Made by a program: the position numbers and the translations under genes
Origin: Gnetum montanum
Taxonomy: Eukaryota; Streptophyta; Gnetopsida; Gnetales; Gnetaceae
Length of the DNA: 20,947 nt
Assembly: GCA_015680685.1 (NCBI GenBank)
Contig: MNCI01018082.1
Coordinates: 909,610-930,556, forward strand
Direction: 5' to 3'
In this document: positions 1 through 9,683 of the stretch, piece after piece
Layout of the letters: every line of letters starts with the position of its first letter
Numbering within the stretch: position 1 is the first letter of the stretch
The notes under the pieces: model-generated
What the model was told of the DNA's origin: nothing
The model's database searches: none
The model's input: the letters and a program-made list of their open reading frames with translations, nothing else

Positions 1-2
1 GA

Positions 3-461
3 GGAACCAAGAAGCTGCTTTATGGTTGTTTACTCACACAAGCGCTCTCTCTAGGAGGGTGTGTGGCTGGGGCTGCCAAAGGTGTGGAAGAGGTTGAACC
101 AACTTCCTTGGATAATGTTTCAAAATACCAAGAGTCTTTGATTTGGCAACAAGACATCTTCCAACCATATCTGAAAGTAGCAAAGGCTAACATTCACAAG
201 GAGTGAGATGCAAAATTTCCTACCCATTTGTCCATAGCTATTTTTGAGGTTGAAACATGTGTCCAAGATGAGGAGCAAGAAAAAAGAGATCAAGAAGAGA
301 ATGAACAGAGGAAGGAGGAGTTGCACTATCGCTAATAGGAAGAAGAGGAAAATCAACAAAGTATGATTAGCGAGGTTGCACCCTGTGGCACATTGGAGGA
401 CCAACTTCAACAACAAATCATAGAAGACCTACGTAGGGGGCTAAAGAACAGTGACTCATGA
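3..461 (+). pseudogene. Decayed ORF with coiled coil, related to LINE extra ORF
   Basis: Reading from base 3, one frame stays open apart from two stops. It gives GTKKLLYGCLLTQALSLGGC, SKYQESLIWQQDIFQPYLKV, FPTHLSIAIFEVETCVQDEE, then a charged coiled coil (EQEKRDQEENEQRKEELHYR) and GTLEDQLQQQIIEDLRRGL. Frame and composition show past coding constraint. The LQQQ-rich end resembles LQQQLDRAHA in the extra ORF of the LINE at 9917-15213. Function unknown. Confidence 0.6.
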
Positions 462-514
462 AGGGAAAGGAGCAACCCTAGAGGGTCAAAGACTTCCTAG
501 AGAAGTAGATGTGG

Positions 515-765
515 AAGAGTCAAAATTTGGTGCATGAGTCCTATGCTAGACGTTGGTTTCAAATGGGCAAATGCCCATACATGTTGTTATAAGGATCAAT
601 AGGAACACGTCATGGGCCAAGCTGCATAAATTTATTAGAAGTCCATCCAGTGACCTTCATCCTAACAAGGCTAGACACATGACCAAGAGGAAACAAGCCC
701 AATGGGAGGAGACATACAAGGAATTCCAGGAGGTTATGGCATTTATCAAATCAAAGGCCTATTGA
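515..765 (+). pseudogene. GKCPY module and basic C-terminus, frameshifted
   Basis: One frame gives HESYARRWFQMGKCPYMLL; after a one-base frame change the next gives VIRINRNTSWAKLHKFIRSP, then NKARHMTKRKQAQWEETYKE and FQEVMAFIKSKAY before a stop. It corresponds to RIWLQKGKCPYVVLNINCNI and the basic region at 14655-14850. The shared order (aromatic-GKCPY, hydrophobic-IN-x-N-x-x-W, basic helix) suggests a conserved domain. An RNA- or DNA-binding role is only a guess from the basic residues. Confidence 0.6.
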
Positions 766-1084
766 AATATTCTAGATGTTGTCCACATGTAGGAAAGGCT
801 ATAGTGTGCTTGCACCAAACTCCCTTATCCTATTTTGTCCACTATTGCTGCTTCTATCATGGTTTTTGAATTAGATTCTTGGGTTTTTTGAGTTTTGGTT
901 TTAACAACACTAATTTTTTTCTACCTAATGATGTAAAATGAGGGGATTTCCAACCCCAAATTTTGTAACTACGGGTGGGCTGTTTGTGGTGGGAAACACC
1001 CCACTACTTCTTTTGCTAGGGTCTCTCTCCCCTCTTGTGGGGGGTTTCCTCATCTTGTTTTCTAAAAAAAAATTTGGCCGTAAT

Positions 1085-2075
1085 ATAAGCACCAACCTTT
1101 TCTTTTAAAAAATCACTAAGCATTTAACAAAAGATAAAATTTTATTTTCAAAGATGTGTAGCTATCAAACAGTGAAAAACACAAATGTTTCCTGCAAAAG
1201 ACAACATCAATCATATTGATAAATTTTTTGGATGAGATATTAAACCAATTCTTAAAACCATGTGGACCAATGCTTTCTTACCATACCATACTGATGAATA
1301 TCTAAATGATTTTATTGATAATATAAGAGCATAATTTGAAAATTCCAAGTAACAAAAGAGGTTCAAAGACAAAGTGTCAAAGATAAAATATTTAAGGGTT
1401 AAGCAACCTCAATAATGAGCTTCCATAGTCAATCATTCATTCTATCATTCTTCTTAATAACCTCATTATCATAGAACATTTATCATTGTATTGATATTCA
1501 TTTCCCCCGTAGAAAAAGCTAATGTGGTTCTACATAAGTGTGAGTGTCAAACTACTCGTCCTAAGGACATCATTTCTATCTTGCATACCACAATAGCTTG
1601 TGCAAAGATATGATAATGTTATTTTGATCATCACAATGTCCTGGGAAAAAGCAGGAATTACTCCACATCATATTAGAACTAGAAAAAAATGCAGCAGAAT
1701 GTATAGAGATCACACTAAACCTAATTATTTGGTGTATTCAGCAGGACAGAACCAATGGAACAATCAAAAGATTCTGCAAGTGTAAGTCATGCTAAAATTT
1801 GGCACTTCTAAGCAATTGTTTTAGTCTTTCAAAGATTCTTGACATTTTTCTTTCCAAAGAACTACTTGTATTTCTTAAGAAGATTTTTTACCAAAGAAAC
1901 TATGCATTACCATCACATTCTTTGATGTAGGCTATTCTATTATTGTTTCTTTCCAACATCAACTAGTATCCAACCAGACAAACACTAAATTATCCGATAT
2001 TAACGGACTGGTACGAGGGCATAGCCTTAGTCACTTACTAATGGCAATTGCAAACTTTCTTAATAAAAAGCACAT
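1085..2075. other. No feature recognised
   Basis: This AT-rich stretch has only short open frames in all six frames. It borders the gypsy reverse transcriptase fragment and could hold its downstream, unrecognisable part. Confidence 0.5.
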
Positions 2076-2079
2076 TTGT

Positions 2080-2530
2080 TTCTACTTGCATTCACAAATT
2101 AAGTCTTAGCTACTGCTCATGTTCCTTCTAACTATTAATTAAAATGTCATCTATGCAGACTATCATAAATGAATTCAAAATAGGACCACTGCAAAAGCAA
2201 AATGTCCATACCTAGCTCTAAATGTTGTCTAATGTATTTCTTTATATCTAAGCTTGTAATACCCTATATTAATATCCATTTTAGAAAATAACTGGCATCC
2301 TTTTATTGAGAAAACAAATTATTCATCCTCAGTAACGATTGTTCGTTCTTAATATTAACCTTATCCAATTAGTCGTAATCAATGCATAACCCTAGTGTAC
2401 CGTCTTTCTTTTTGGATGAATTACAACTAGTGCACCTTATGTAGAGACACTAGGCCTAATGAAAACCTTTATAGGAGTTCTTCTAACTACAACCTCTATT
2501 TTATCAACTTTCTAGAACAAATTATGTAAG
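2080..2530 (-). pseudogene. Ty3/gypsy reverse transcriptase fragment
   Basis: Translating the minus strand and allowing frameshifts gives VFIRPSVST (near 2442-2466), ALVVIHPKKKDGTL (near 2400-2430), CIDY, LDKVNIKNEQSLLRMNNLFS, KMDIN, RARYGHFAFAVVLF (near 2183-2215) and VCIDDILINS (near 2140). These follow the gypsy order FIRPSxSPWGAPVLFVKKKD, DGTLRMCIDYRxLN, FSKIDLRSGYHQ, RYGHYEFLVMPFG and FIDDILIYS. The catalytic DD is still visible. It is heavily decayed, with stops and indels, which is why no long open frame marks it. Confidence 0.75.
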
Positions 2531-2754
2531 ATGAAGATACAAGTCCAATTATTAGGATCATGCCTATGATGAACTCAAGTGCTCAATGAGTTAACATTCC
2601 TAGAGTTAATGATCATCCTAGTATCCATAAGCAATTGGAATATCATCTAAAGGACTTTGATCATTTTTTGTATTAGTTCATTTAAATTGAATGATGCAAA
2701 CTTAATTGTTATTAGCTAAATCCTATTTAACCCTGCGTTTGGACTCCTATTCTA

Positions 2755-2840
2755 TAAAGTGCCCTTGCTCAGATGATATCATCTGGACTTGTTAAGTAGC
2801 AGGTTCTGTGTTTGAATCTTTCTATAGTTATAGCACAGAA
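2755..2840 (+). repeat. tRNA-like SINE head
   Basis: TTGCTCAGATGATATCATCT resembles a tRNA D-arm with an A box, and TGTTTGAATCT at 2809-2819 resembles the B box (GGTTCGANNCC). The spacing of about 40 bp is normal for RNA polymerase III promoters. The arms do not pair well enough for a working tRNA. The body and end of the element are not defined. Confidence 0.45.
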
Positions 2841-3119
2841 GTATTTTCTAGCTTTACATCATTTAGCATATGCATGTGCACTGGACTACATGAATTTCCC
2901 AGCTTGATTCTGCTATGACTTCCCATTGGATAAATACTCCAAAAAGGTGATCTCGGGAAACAATATAAAGGATAGTTTCATGAAAGAGTTTTATGGCTCA
3001 ATAGATGGATTATTTAAGAACACATGCTTTATTCTAATCACATGGTATTTCAAAAACTTTGGAAAAATGTAGAAGCAAAGACATTTATACTCAAATAGTA
3101 TCAAGGGAGGCCCTAATGC

Positions 3120-3330
3120 AAATGCAAATTATTTAACAACTGATATTCCTCATCATTTGCAATACATATTTCACAAAGCACCAATGGGATTTTGTTATTT
3201 AAGAATTTAAATAAGTAAATGATTAAAAATTCCTTGTGAAGAACGAGTATGTTGACTATGTAACCAAACTAGCAATGAAGATGAACATCACACTTTCCTA
3301 CAATGTCTTGGTTTTCTAGACATAAGTAGA
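3120..3330 (+). pseudogene. Degenerate zf-RVT-like LINE fragment
   Basis: The plus strand gives IPHHLQYIFHKAPMGFCYLR, then CEERVC, a stop, and LCNQTSNEDEHHTFLQCLGF. The arrangement ER-x-CxLC, then DE-H-x(4)-C fits the zinc-binding tail found after many reverse transcriptases. It is opposite in strand to the gypsy fragments around it, so it is likely a separate insertion or an older neighbour. Confidence 0.45.
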
Positions 3331-3348
3331 ATAGTACAATCACCAATT

Positions 3349-3494
3349 TGGTTTATTTGTTCTAAATGTTGCCAATAACATTTGGTAATTTTCTTAATGA
3401 TGTTTCAAAACTCATAACATGGTTGATTTGTTCTAAATATTACAAAAAAAAAACATTTGGTAATTTTCTTAATGACGTTTCAAAACTCATAACA
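3349..3494 (+). repeat. 71/75-bp tandem duplication
   Basis: Unit 1 is 3349-3419 and unit 2 is 3420-3494. Both run from TGGTT(T/G)ATTTGTTCTAAAT to CAAAACTCATAACA. They differ by a few substitutions and by an A-run expansion in unit 2. The resulting open frame repeats FGNFLNDVSKLIT but has no other sign of being a gene. Confidence 0.9.
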
Positions 3495-3852
3495 TGTACA
3501 TTTCTACTATCCAATAGATCTAGATGGTCTATTGATGTAATAAAATTTCAATTTCAGTTCCCAATTGACAAAGATCTTCTTTACCTCTTCGTGAATCATC
3601 AATAGTATGCTTCTTTTAAACAGGTGATATTACCTAACTAGTATTATATACTCAACTAAATGATCTCAGAATCCTGGACAAAATCAAAAAATTAAACCAT
3701 GATCTCAGAACCCTGCAAGAAATGATCACTTGGCCCATCCATTAGGATTTGGTTGCTATGTATAGAATCCAACAAACAACTTGGCAGATTAGAGCAAGAA
3801 CTATATCCAATGATAAACCATTTCAGAAAATGGCAACCTACTGAGGGGCAGG

Positions 3853-3932
3853 AGCTGGTATGATATCTTGGAAGACGAGTTGCACCTATCAAGAGCTGGT
3901 ATGATATCTTGGAGGACCAGTTGCACTTATCA
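3853..3932 (+). repeat. 41-bp tandem duplication
   Basis: AGCTGGTATGATATCTTGGA starts at 3853 and again at 3894. The units continue with (A/G)GAC(G/C)AGTTGCAC(C/T)TATC and differ at three or so bases. Confidence 0.9.
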
Positions 3933-4439
3933 TCTCACCTTCAAGGCTGAGTCTGGGAGTTGCACTTTCTTTGGTAGACATAAGGTCCAATCCCAAGACC
4001 AACATGAGAGGAGGGGATATGGAGAGGAGACAATGCAGCTGTAAATGTGGCACTACCATTCTTTATTATAGGTTATATTCATTACAATGCCAAAACCACA
4101 ATTAGCACCACGACAAACACAAGCAAATTGTTGCCACTTGAATTCAAGACAGCTATTTGATATCCGTGTTTGGAATGTTATTTACGCAGAAAAAGGGTAT
4201 GAGACTCTCCTTTAGAAGGATAGATGATCTTGCCTAGGGAAAGATTGATTTAGTAAGCTACTTCAAAAAAGGATGGGGGCAGTTAACTATCCATGAATTA
4301 CTCAATGCAAGCATTGCTAGCGACTGTTCAGCTTTCTATACCCTAACATGAACCCACCTTCTTAAAGTCAAACCACACTTGACAAGTGTAACATACCTAG
4401 TCCACATAACTCTTCAAAGATTCTTATTAACTTCCATAG

Positions 4440-4765
4440 CCATGAACAAGTTTCTTGGAGTTGTCTTGGTGCCCCTTGAGCTTTTATTTTCTAACCATTG
4501 ACCTCTAAAGTAATTGTCCTCTTCTTCCAATCAATAATTGCTACATGTAAACATTGCCAGCCCATTCCCAATGCAACCTCAAAGGTTTCCAACTTTATAA
4601 CAATTGAGTGCTCAATTGATCATAATGTTCACAGTACACGTTACATCCTGTATTTCGCAAATACAATAACATCTCAAAAAGATGTATACCCCAAGATGAT
4701 GGCTATCATATCCTTTCTCTTAATAAGCTTGAAAGCAGCAACCAATTGTGTGACTCAATAGTTTC
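4440..4765 (-). pseudogene. Probable Ty3/gypsy protease fragment
   Basis: The minus strand reads VALGMGWQCLHVAIIDWKKR, then TITLEVNGXKIKAQG (X marks a stop), which resembles the end of retroviral-type aspartyl proteases (VLGMDWLxxHxAxIDxxxKxV). Preceding residues (DVIVFAKYRM) are too decayed to place the active site. Protease before reverse transcriptase on the same strand is the expected gypsy order, so this and 2080-2530 may be one element split by about 1.9 kb of other sequence. Confidence 0.42.
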
Positions 4766-4769
4766 AAGT

Positions 4770-6015
4770 TTATTTTGAAAACATTAATGAATCTGGTTTG
4801 GTGTCGTAAACTTTCACTTTTCCTTCAATTAGATGGATTATTTTATAAAAGCTTCCTACAATTGCTAGTGATCAAAAATATATAGGCCTCAACAAGTTTA
4901 CAAATACAATATTCCCACATTGAAGGCCATCCAACTCTATAACTCAATCACCATGCAAACATGAGTGGGGCTCTTTCTTTCTTCCTTCCATGTTTTTTCT
5001 TTTAGGTTTTTATGCCAAACTACCAGATTTAATGCACCATCATTTTGGACTTCACCTTGATATACCTCCAAGATAAGCAATTGGGAACTGCATATTAGGG
5101 GGTTACACACTTAACAATGGTCTCAGCTTCATTGAAAATATCAAGAGTTGTGCAACTCAACACCGTTAGGTTTAACAACTCGAGATATGAAGCCTAAAAA
5201 AGCTCATACGAGTAGGTTTATCTCCACTTCTATTGCAAGATGCATTAACAGTAAATAATGAAACCCACCGAAGTATGAGGGTGACACTCCTTAGTCTAAG
5301 GCCTTCTAGTCAAAAGTCATGTAAGCTCATTCCATAAGAGCATGTAAACGCACATGATCAAATATATAACCTTTGAATTGGCGCATTTCAACGGTACAAA
5401 TAGAATAACATAAACTACTTGTGTAAATGGGATTACTATAATAAAACAAAAATAGCTAATTAATAATGGTTTGCATAAAAGAAAAATATAAACTGTAGCA
5501 TAACTTCTAATGTGTGTATTTAATATTAAAAGATTATTTTAAACGAACTTTCAACCTTTTTCTCTATAAAGTTCAATAACTTCTTGTACGTATTATGCTT
5601 GTTTTGAATTGTATTTCTGCTCATTTTTGTATTTGCTGATACACTTTTATAACAATATATGTATACAATGGATGGTCAGGTATACATTTAGTGCACGAAG
5701 TTAGACACCTGCACAGCATTTCAAATTATCTAAGTGAAATTAAGGGTCATGCATTGAATTTCTAAATAGCTATACTTAATACAAAACAACTATAGAGAAG
5801 AAATAATGGATTTTTTATCAGATTGTTATGGATCAGACTAACATTGTCCGAATTAGAACTATGATTACATGTGCCCATAATATACCGCCAATATGATACT
5901 TTCACAGAGCAGAAGTACTAACATTATGGTATCTCAAAAACAACTCCAAAATTGTACTGGTTGAACTGAGACAGATTAAAACAAATTTCAGTTTCAACGT
6001 TATTTTGCACTAACA
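4770..6015. other. No feature recognised
   Basis: This AT-rich sequence has no open frame of note and no repeats I could see. I looked for a DNA-PKcs exon on the minus strand and found none, but a short exon could be missed by eye. Confidence 0.45.
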
Positions 6016-6019
6016 CTTG

Positions 6020-6105
6020 TATATCTCAGCAGCTTATTGGGATCAAACCCGTAACTCATAGGATGTAAGGCACACACTTAAACCAACAAGTCACATGCCC
6101 TGATT
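6020..6105 (-). repeat. tRNA-like SINE head, minus strand
   Basis: The reverse complement contains TGACTTGTTGGTTTAAGTG (A-box-like) and GGGTTTGATCCC (B-box-like, at 6050-6039). Order and spacing fit a tRNA-derived SINE promoter. No intact cloverleaf and no clear 3' end were found. Confidence 0.5.
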
Positions 6106-7144
6106 AAAGAGAATCTTTGATGTGACGTTGTACCTTATAGTGGATAAGAAGGCAATCACGAACATGTCTTCAAATTTAAAAATGAAAGAAAATACATATA
6201 CAAACTATATATGGGTTTTAAAATTCACTTTTTAGGTTAGTTAATAAACATTATTTGACTTGTCATCTCTAACATGACTTAGAGACCATGTTCTCCTATT
6301 GAAGAAGTTTCCATTATGTGGCCAAATTTCTTTTAGAAATCTCACCCGTTTGGATCTATTGGAAATTGAATTTTAAATGTCCACCATTAAAACTCAGAAA
6401 TCTACAAGGAAATATCAAAATTTACACTGTTAAATGCTAAGCAGCATACGTATACAATTTGTGAAATGCGAATGTCAATATTTATTCTTGCTTTGGCATG
6501 CCAACAATGTTGAGGATCTAATGATTAAAAATAATATGATATTATCTTCCTTCAGTTGATTTAAATTCAAGGCTGATTGTAGTGTACCACTTTTGTACAT
6601 GCAACTTTTAATACCTTTATCCTATGTCTTCATACGATGATATTAAATAATTGGACTTGAACGTGTTTGTTGAAGCTCACATATCATCAAAGATAAGTCC
6701 TATGATTAGAAGTTGATGTGGAAAAATTAAATGGTATGTTTACACAAACTTACTATTTGTTACTATTTATAAGTGATTTTCTAATTGTTAAAACAGACTA
6801 AATATTTTTGTTATCGAATGAAAGCAGCAAATTTTACGTCATTTTAGAATAATATTTTTATATTCATGGGAACATGATCCATGTTGATATTTGACATGTT
6901 GCTCAAAATTTTAATATAGGGAATATTTTAATTAACAAAAATACATAAAAACTCAATGTATGTAATACCACTCAAATTCAGAAGACTAGTTCAATTTTGC
7001 ATATTTGGTATAAAACTATAATTTCTCCATTCATTGAAGCCATACATTATAAAATTGTAACGTTCAATATTTAAAAAGCACCTCAACTGTACACATTTAC
7101 TATGGAATATCTAGAAAAGGATCATCACATAGAGGCTCAATGTT
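6106..7144. other. No feature recognised
   Basis: Very AT-rich, stop-dense in all frames, no clear repeats. Probably intron or intergenic sequence. Confidence 0.5.
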
Positions 7145-7290
7145 TATCTTGCTAAGGCAGGGTCCTAAGAGGGCTAGTAGATGAGTGTAAACCTAACCTC
7201 TTTCAGGTGGCTATGCCCAAGCTCAAACTCAAGCCTCATGACTTGAGAAACAGGCACCTTACCATCACTCCAAACAAGGGTCCCTATTTA
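7145..7290 (-). repeat. tRNA-like SINE head, minus strand
   Basis: The reverse complement reads TGGAGTGATGGTAAGGTG, then CTTGAGTTTGAGCTTG about 25 bp on, in the positions of A and B boxes. The sequence between them (TCTCAAGTCATGAGG) resembles the copy near 9100-9175, suggesting a shared family. Confidence 0.5.
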
Positions 7291-7794
7291 CTATGGCATG
7301 TGTATGCTTAAAAAATTATAATCAATGTTTCTTGGTGTTTAAAATACAATAAATGTAACAAATAGGGAAAATGTCAAAAATAAACGTGATGTACTCTTAG
7401 CCTCATAAAGTAAAGGTCAGTTAATCAAGTCACTATCAGAGGTGTCAACTCATGTCCCATGTATTCAATACCTTGCTTGTCCAAGTCAAGTTCCCATGAT
7501 ATCATGGATTTTTTAAAAATGACATTTTGGGGATGTGGTTGTCTTTAAATGCAAATTTAAGGATTGGGATCTGTGTGAGTCTATAAACAGTGGCGGTTTT
7601 GCTCTCGCATATATCCTTTTGCAAAGCTGCGGACACCATTCTAATTAGAGTGACAAGCAAAGAAAGGAATATATGAGACTATTCATTGGTAGTCTTAGTA
7701 GGAGTCTTGATTGTGATCCTTGGCTGAACTTAGGGCTGTTTTTGAGTGGCTTTTGGGAACTGTTCTTTGCTGGCTTGCAGCAGCATATACAGAC

Positions 7795-8182
7795 ATGAGC
7801 AGAATACATACAAGCATTTAACAAGGTTCCTACACTTGCTAACCTATGTCCTCAAAGCAATGCTGAGGTTTGTAGTATCATACGAAAAACCCAAGGCATC
7901 TTCAATAATTTCAGCAAGCATATGAAATGGATGCACAACAATCCTGTCACTCCAGTATTGCTAATGATCTAACAATGAGCATTGTAAGTGTATGATGTCA
8001 TCACAGAGAAACTAAGGGCCGTTATTGAAAGCTGCTCAAGAGGGTGGCATGGTTGGCACCTACATGTCTACCCTGCAGCTACAGCATACCTGTTCATTAA
8101 AATACTTGCACAGTCATCTAAGAAAACACTTTCCAGTTGTAGGACTGTCAACTCATGTATAACCTTACAATTAATACTTTGA
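7795..8182 (+). other. Unassigned protein-like stretch
   Basis: One frame is open for about 57 codons (EYIQAFNKVPTLANLCPQSN, then IRKTQGIFNNFSKHMKWMHN) up to a stop near 7968. Another frame from 7988 gives MYDVITEKLRAVIESCSRGW and HGWHLHVYPAATAYLFIKIL. Together they read like one decayed coding sequence with a frame change. I do not recognise a family, and it is on the strand opposite to the DNA-PKcs gene. Confidence 0.28.
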
Positions 8183-8589
8183 AAAAACAATTAAAGAAAA
8201 TTAACTGTTAGTAGGGAGGAAGGTCCCAGTTCCAACAACATTTACATCATTTTTCACTATCCATGCTTGAACTTAAAATAGCAAGAGGATTGAGATAAAG
8301 AGCTGTGGCCTAATACCAATATTTGTATCAAAGCAAGATTCACCAAAAAAATGGTATCACATCTTCTACAAGATCTTCACTTCTTGTGAGACAAAGAAAA
8401 TTTGCCTTATCTGTTCACGCTGATCAATACTTTCTCTAGTACCAATAAACATATACGTAGGAGCTTTTGTCTTTTCTGGATTCTTTAATGACATTTGATC
8501 ATTCTTATATTTGACATTAATTTAATTTTTGATATCTTAAACTTCATATTATTTTTTCTATCTTTAACTTCAACACATTTTTATTTTAT

Positions 8590-8890
8590 TTAGAATCTTT
8601 TTCTTATGTAGAAAAGAACAAGCATTAAACAAATGTCCTTATGATGACAAAACTTGCAAGAATTAGGAAGATTATAATATGTAATTCGCTAAATATAAGT
8701 CCTCCTGCCTGCTTGTAATACCACTTCCTTTTAATGATTGAGAAGATTGATTTTAACAAGTATCTCTTACGTACTTTCATTTTAGAGTCCCAACAGTTAA
8801 AAAAGATAGCCCACCCTTTTGTTTTAATAAACATAACATGAAGCAACTTTGTAATGTTGTGAAGAATAAAATGTAAATGATCATAGCATT
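8590..8890 (-). pseudogene. LINE ORF1-type zinc knuckle fragment
   Basis: On the minus strand, ITYYNLPNSCKFCHH is followed, after a one-base frame change, by GHLFNACS. This gives the CX2CX4HX4C knuckle and the preceding I-x-Y-x-x-LP-x-x-C phrase typical of plant L1 ORF1 proteins. Upstream codons on the same strand (KGWAIFFNCWDSK, KWYYKQAGGLIFSE) are open for about 100 residues but only vaguely LINE-like. The complete LINE at 9917 lacks this part, and the orientation here is opposite. Confidence 0.45.
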
Positions 8891-9059
8891 GTGTAAAAGG
8901 ACAATTTGCCTTCATCCAAATGCATAACATGCATACAACAAAAGCAATTTTTACTCATTGCAAGGTTTAATTAGTACAAATGGCCATGATCATTGGTTTT
9001 GATTTGGAGTTACTCAGGGTGGGTGTTTGGAACCTAAAACTTTTTTTAAAACAATATTT

Positions 9060-9175
9060 ACCAAAGACATATAGTCAAATTCGAACTTCATAACTTGGCA
9101 TTGCCCACCAAAATTGAACTCATAACTTGGAGATTCCAAATCAAGAGTCTTACCATCAGGCTGACACATCATAAC
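9060..9175 (-). repeat. tRNA-like SINE head, minus strand
   Basis: The reverse complement reads TGTCAGCCTGATGGTAAGAC, then CCAAGTTATGAGTTCAATTT. These fit A and B boxes and resemble the element at 7145-7290 (TGATGGTAAG, then CAAGTCATGAG). A second B-box-like phrase (AAGTTATGAAGTTCGAATTT) follows about 35 bp on, as if the right part was duplicated. Confidence 0.48.
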
Positions 9176-9219
9176 TTCATAACTTCTACAAAACTTGGCC
9201 ATAGAACCATCCAACAATA

Positions 9220-9369
9220 ATATGCGTTGGAGATTTTTGAGCTTTAGAGGGAATCATGGACATAAGATAGAACCCTTTGAAGAAATACTACATATCTGTT
9301 TGTCCCCTCCCTCCCTTGATATATCTTTTTGTATTATAATATATAATCCAAACCTTCTCCAGAAAAAAA
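9220..9369 (+). mobile_element. Probable 5'-truncated LINE tail
   Basis: The stretch ends TATAATCCAAACCTTCTCC followed by an A-run at 9363-9369, close to the tail style of the LINE at 9917-15213 (CCTAACCATTTCTCAAAA). A possible imperfect duplication is TAGAACCATCCAACA at 9202 against TAAGAGCCATCTGACA at 9370, with one gap and several mismatches, so the left boundary is uncertain. Confidence 0.42.
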
Positions 9370-9531
9370 TAAGAGCCATCTGACATGTTTATGTAATGAA
9401 AAAGCAAAACATATATCACTTTTTAATAACATTAATCATATTCAATAAATGGAAATCTGTTCCAACAACAGTCACGTAATTGCAGTAAAAGCAAACTAAC
9501 AAGCAAATTTGAAGGATAAATTCAAACCTAC

Positions 9532-9683
9532 ATGTTGCTCATTGCCCATTAGCCGTGTTGGACCTTTCGCTGCATTACCTACCATAACAACTGTAATAGC
9601 ATGAAGTAATTCACTAGCAGCTACCTTAACACTTCTCTCACTTGATGTCATTGATATATCAACAATTCTCAGTAGCAAGCTAT
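9532..9683 (-). CDS. PRKDC: DNA-PKcs exon 5 of 5 in window (152 or 156 bp)
   Basis: The acceptor is GAATGGCAG|ATAGC. Joining the phase-1 G of the previous exon gives D, then SLLLRIVDISMTSSERSVKV and AASELLHAITVVMVGNAAKG. Human DNA-PKcs has [20 protein letters not shown] and [20 protein letters not shown] at the same place, so this junction across a 6.7-kb intron is well supported. The donor is either CAACAT|GTAGGT (end 9532, phase 0) or CATGTAG|GTTTGA (end 9528, phase 1); I cannot choose. I found no next exon between this point and position 1. Confidence 0.85.

Larger units (their letters stand above)
1..1072 (+). mobile_element. 3' part of a LINE-like element with the same extra ORF
   Basis: The element continues beyond the left edge. 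Its coding part (3-765) is related to the extra ORF of the LINE at 9917-15213. It is followed by a G+T-rich non-coding stretch with GTGGGGGGTTTCCTC and an A-run at 1064-1072, which looks like a LINE 3' end. The 5' boundary and target duplication cannot be seen. Membership of the same LINE superfamily is inferred from the shared module and tail style. Confidence 0.6.

Noticed and set aside
2755-2840. Functional tRNA gene
   Set aside because: The B box is altered and the acceptor and anticodon arms do not pair, so a decayed SINE head is more likely. The other tRNA-like heads were rejected as tRNA genes for the same lack of a cloverleaf.
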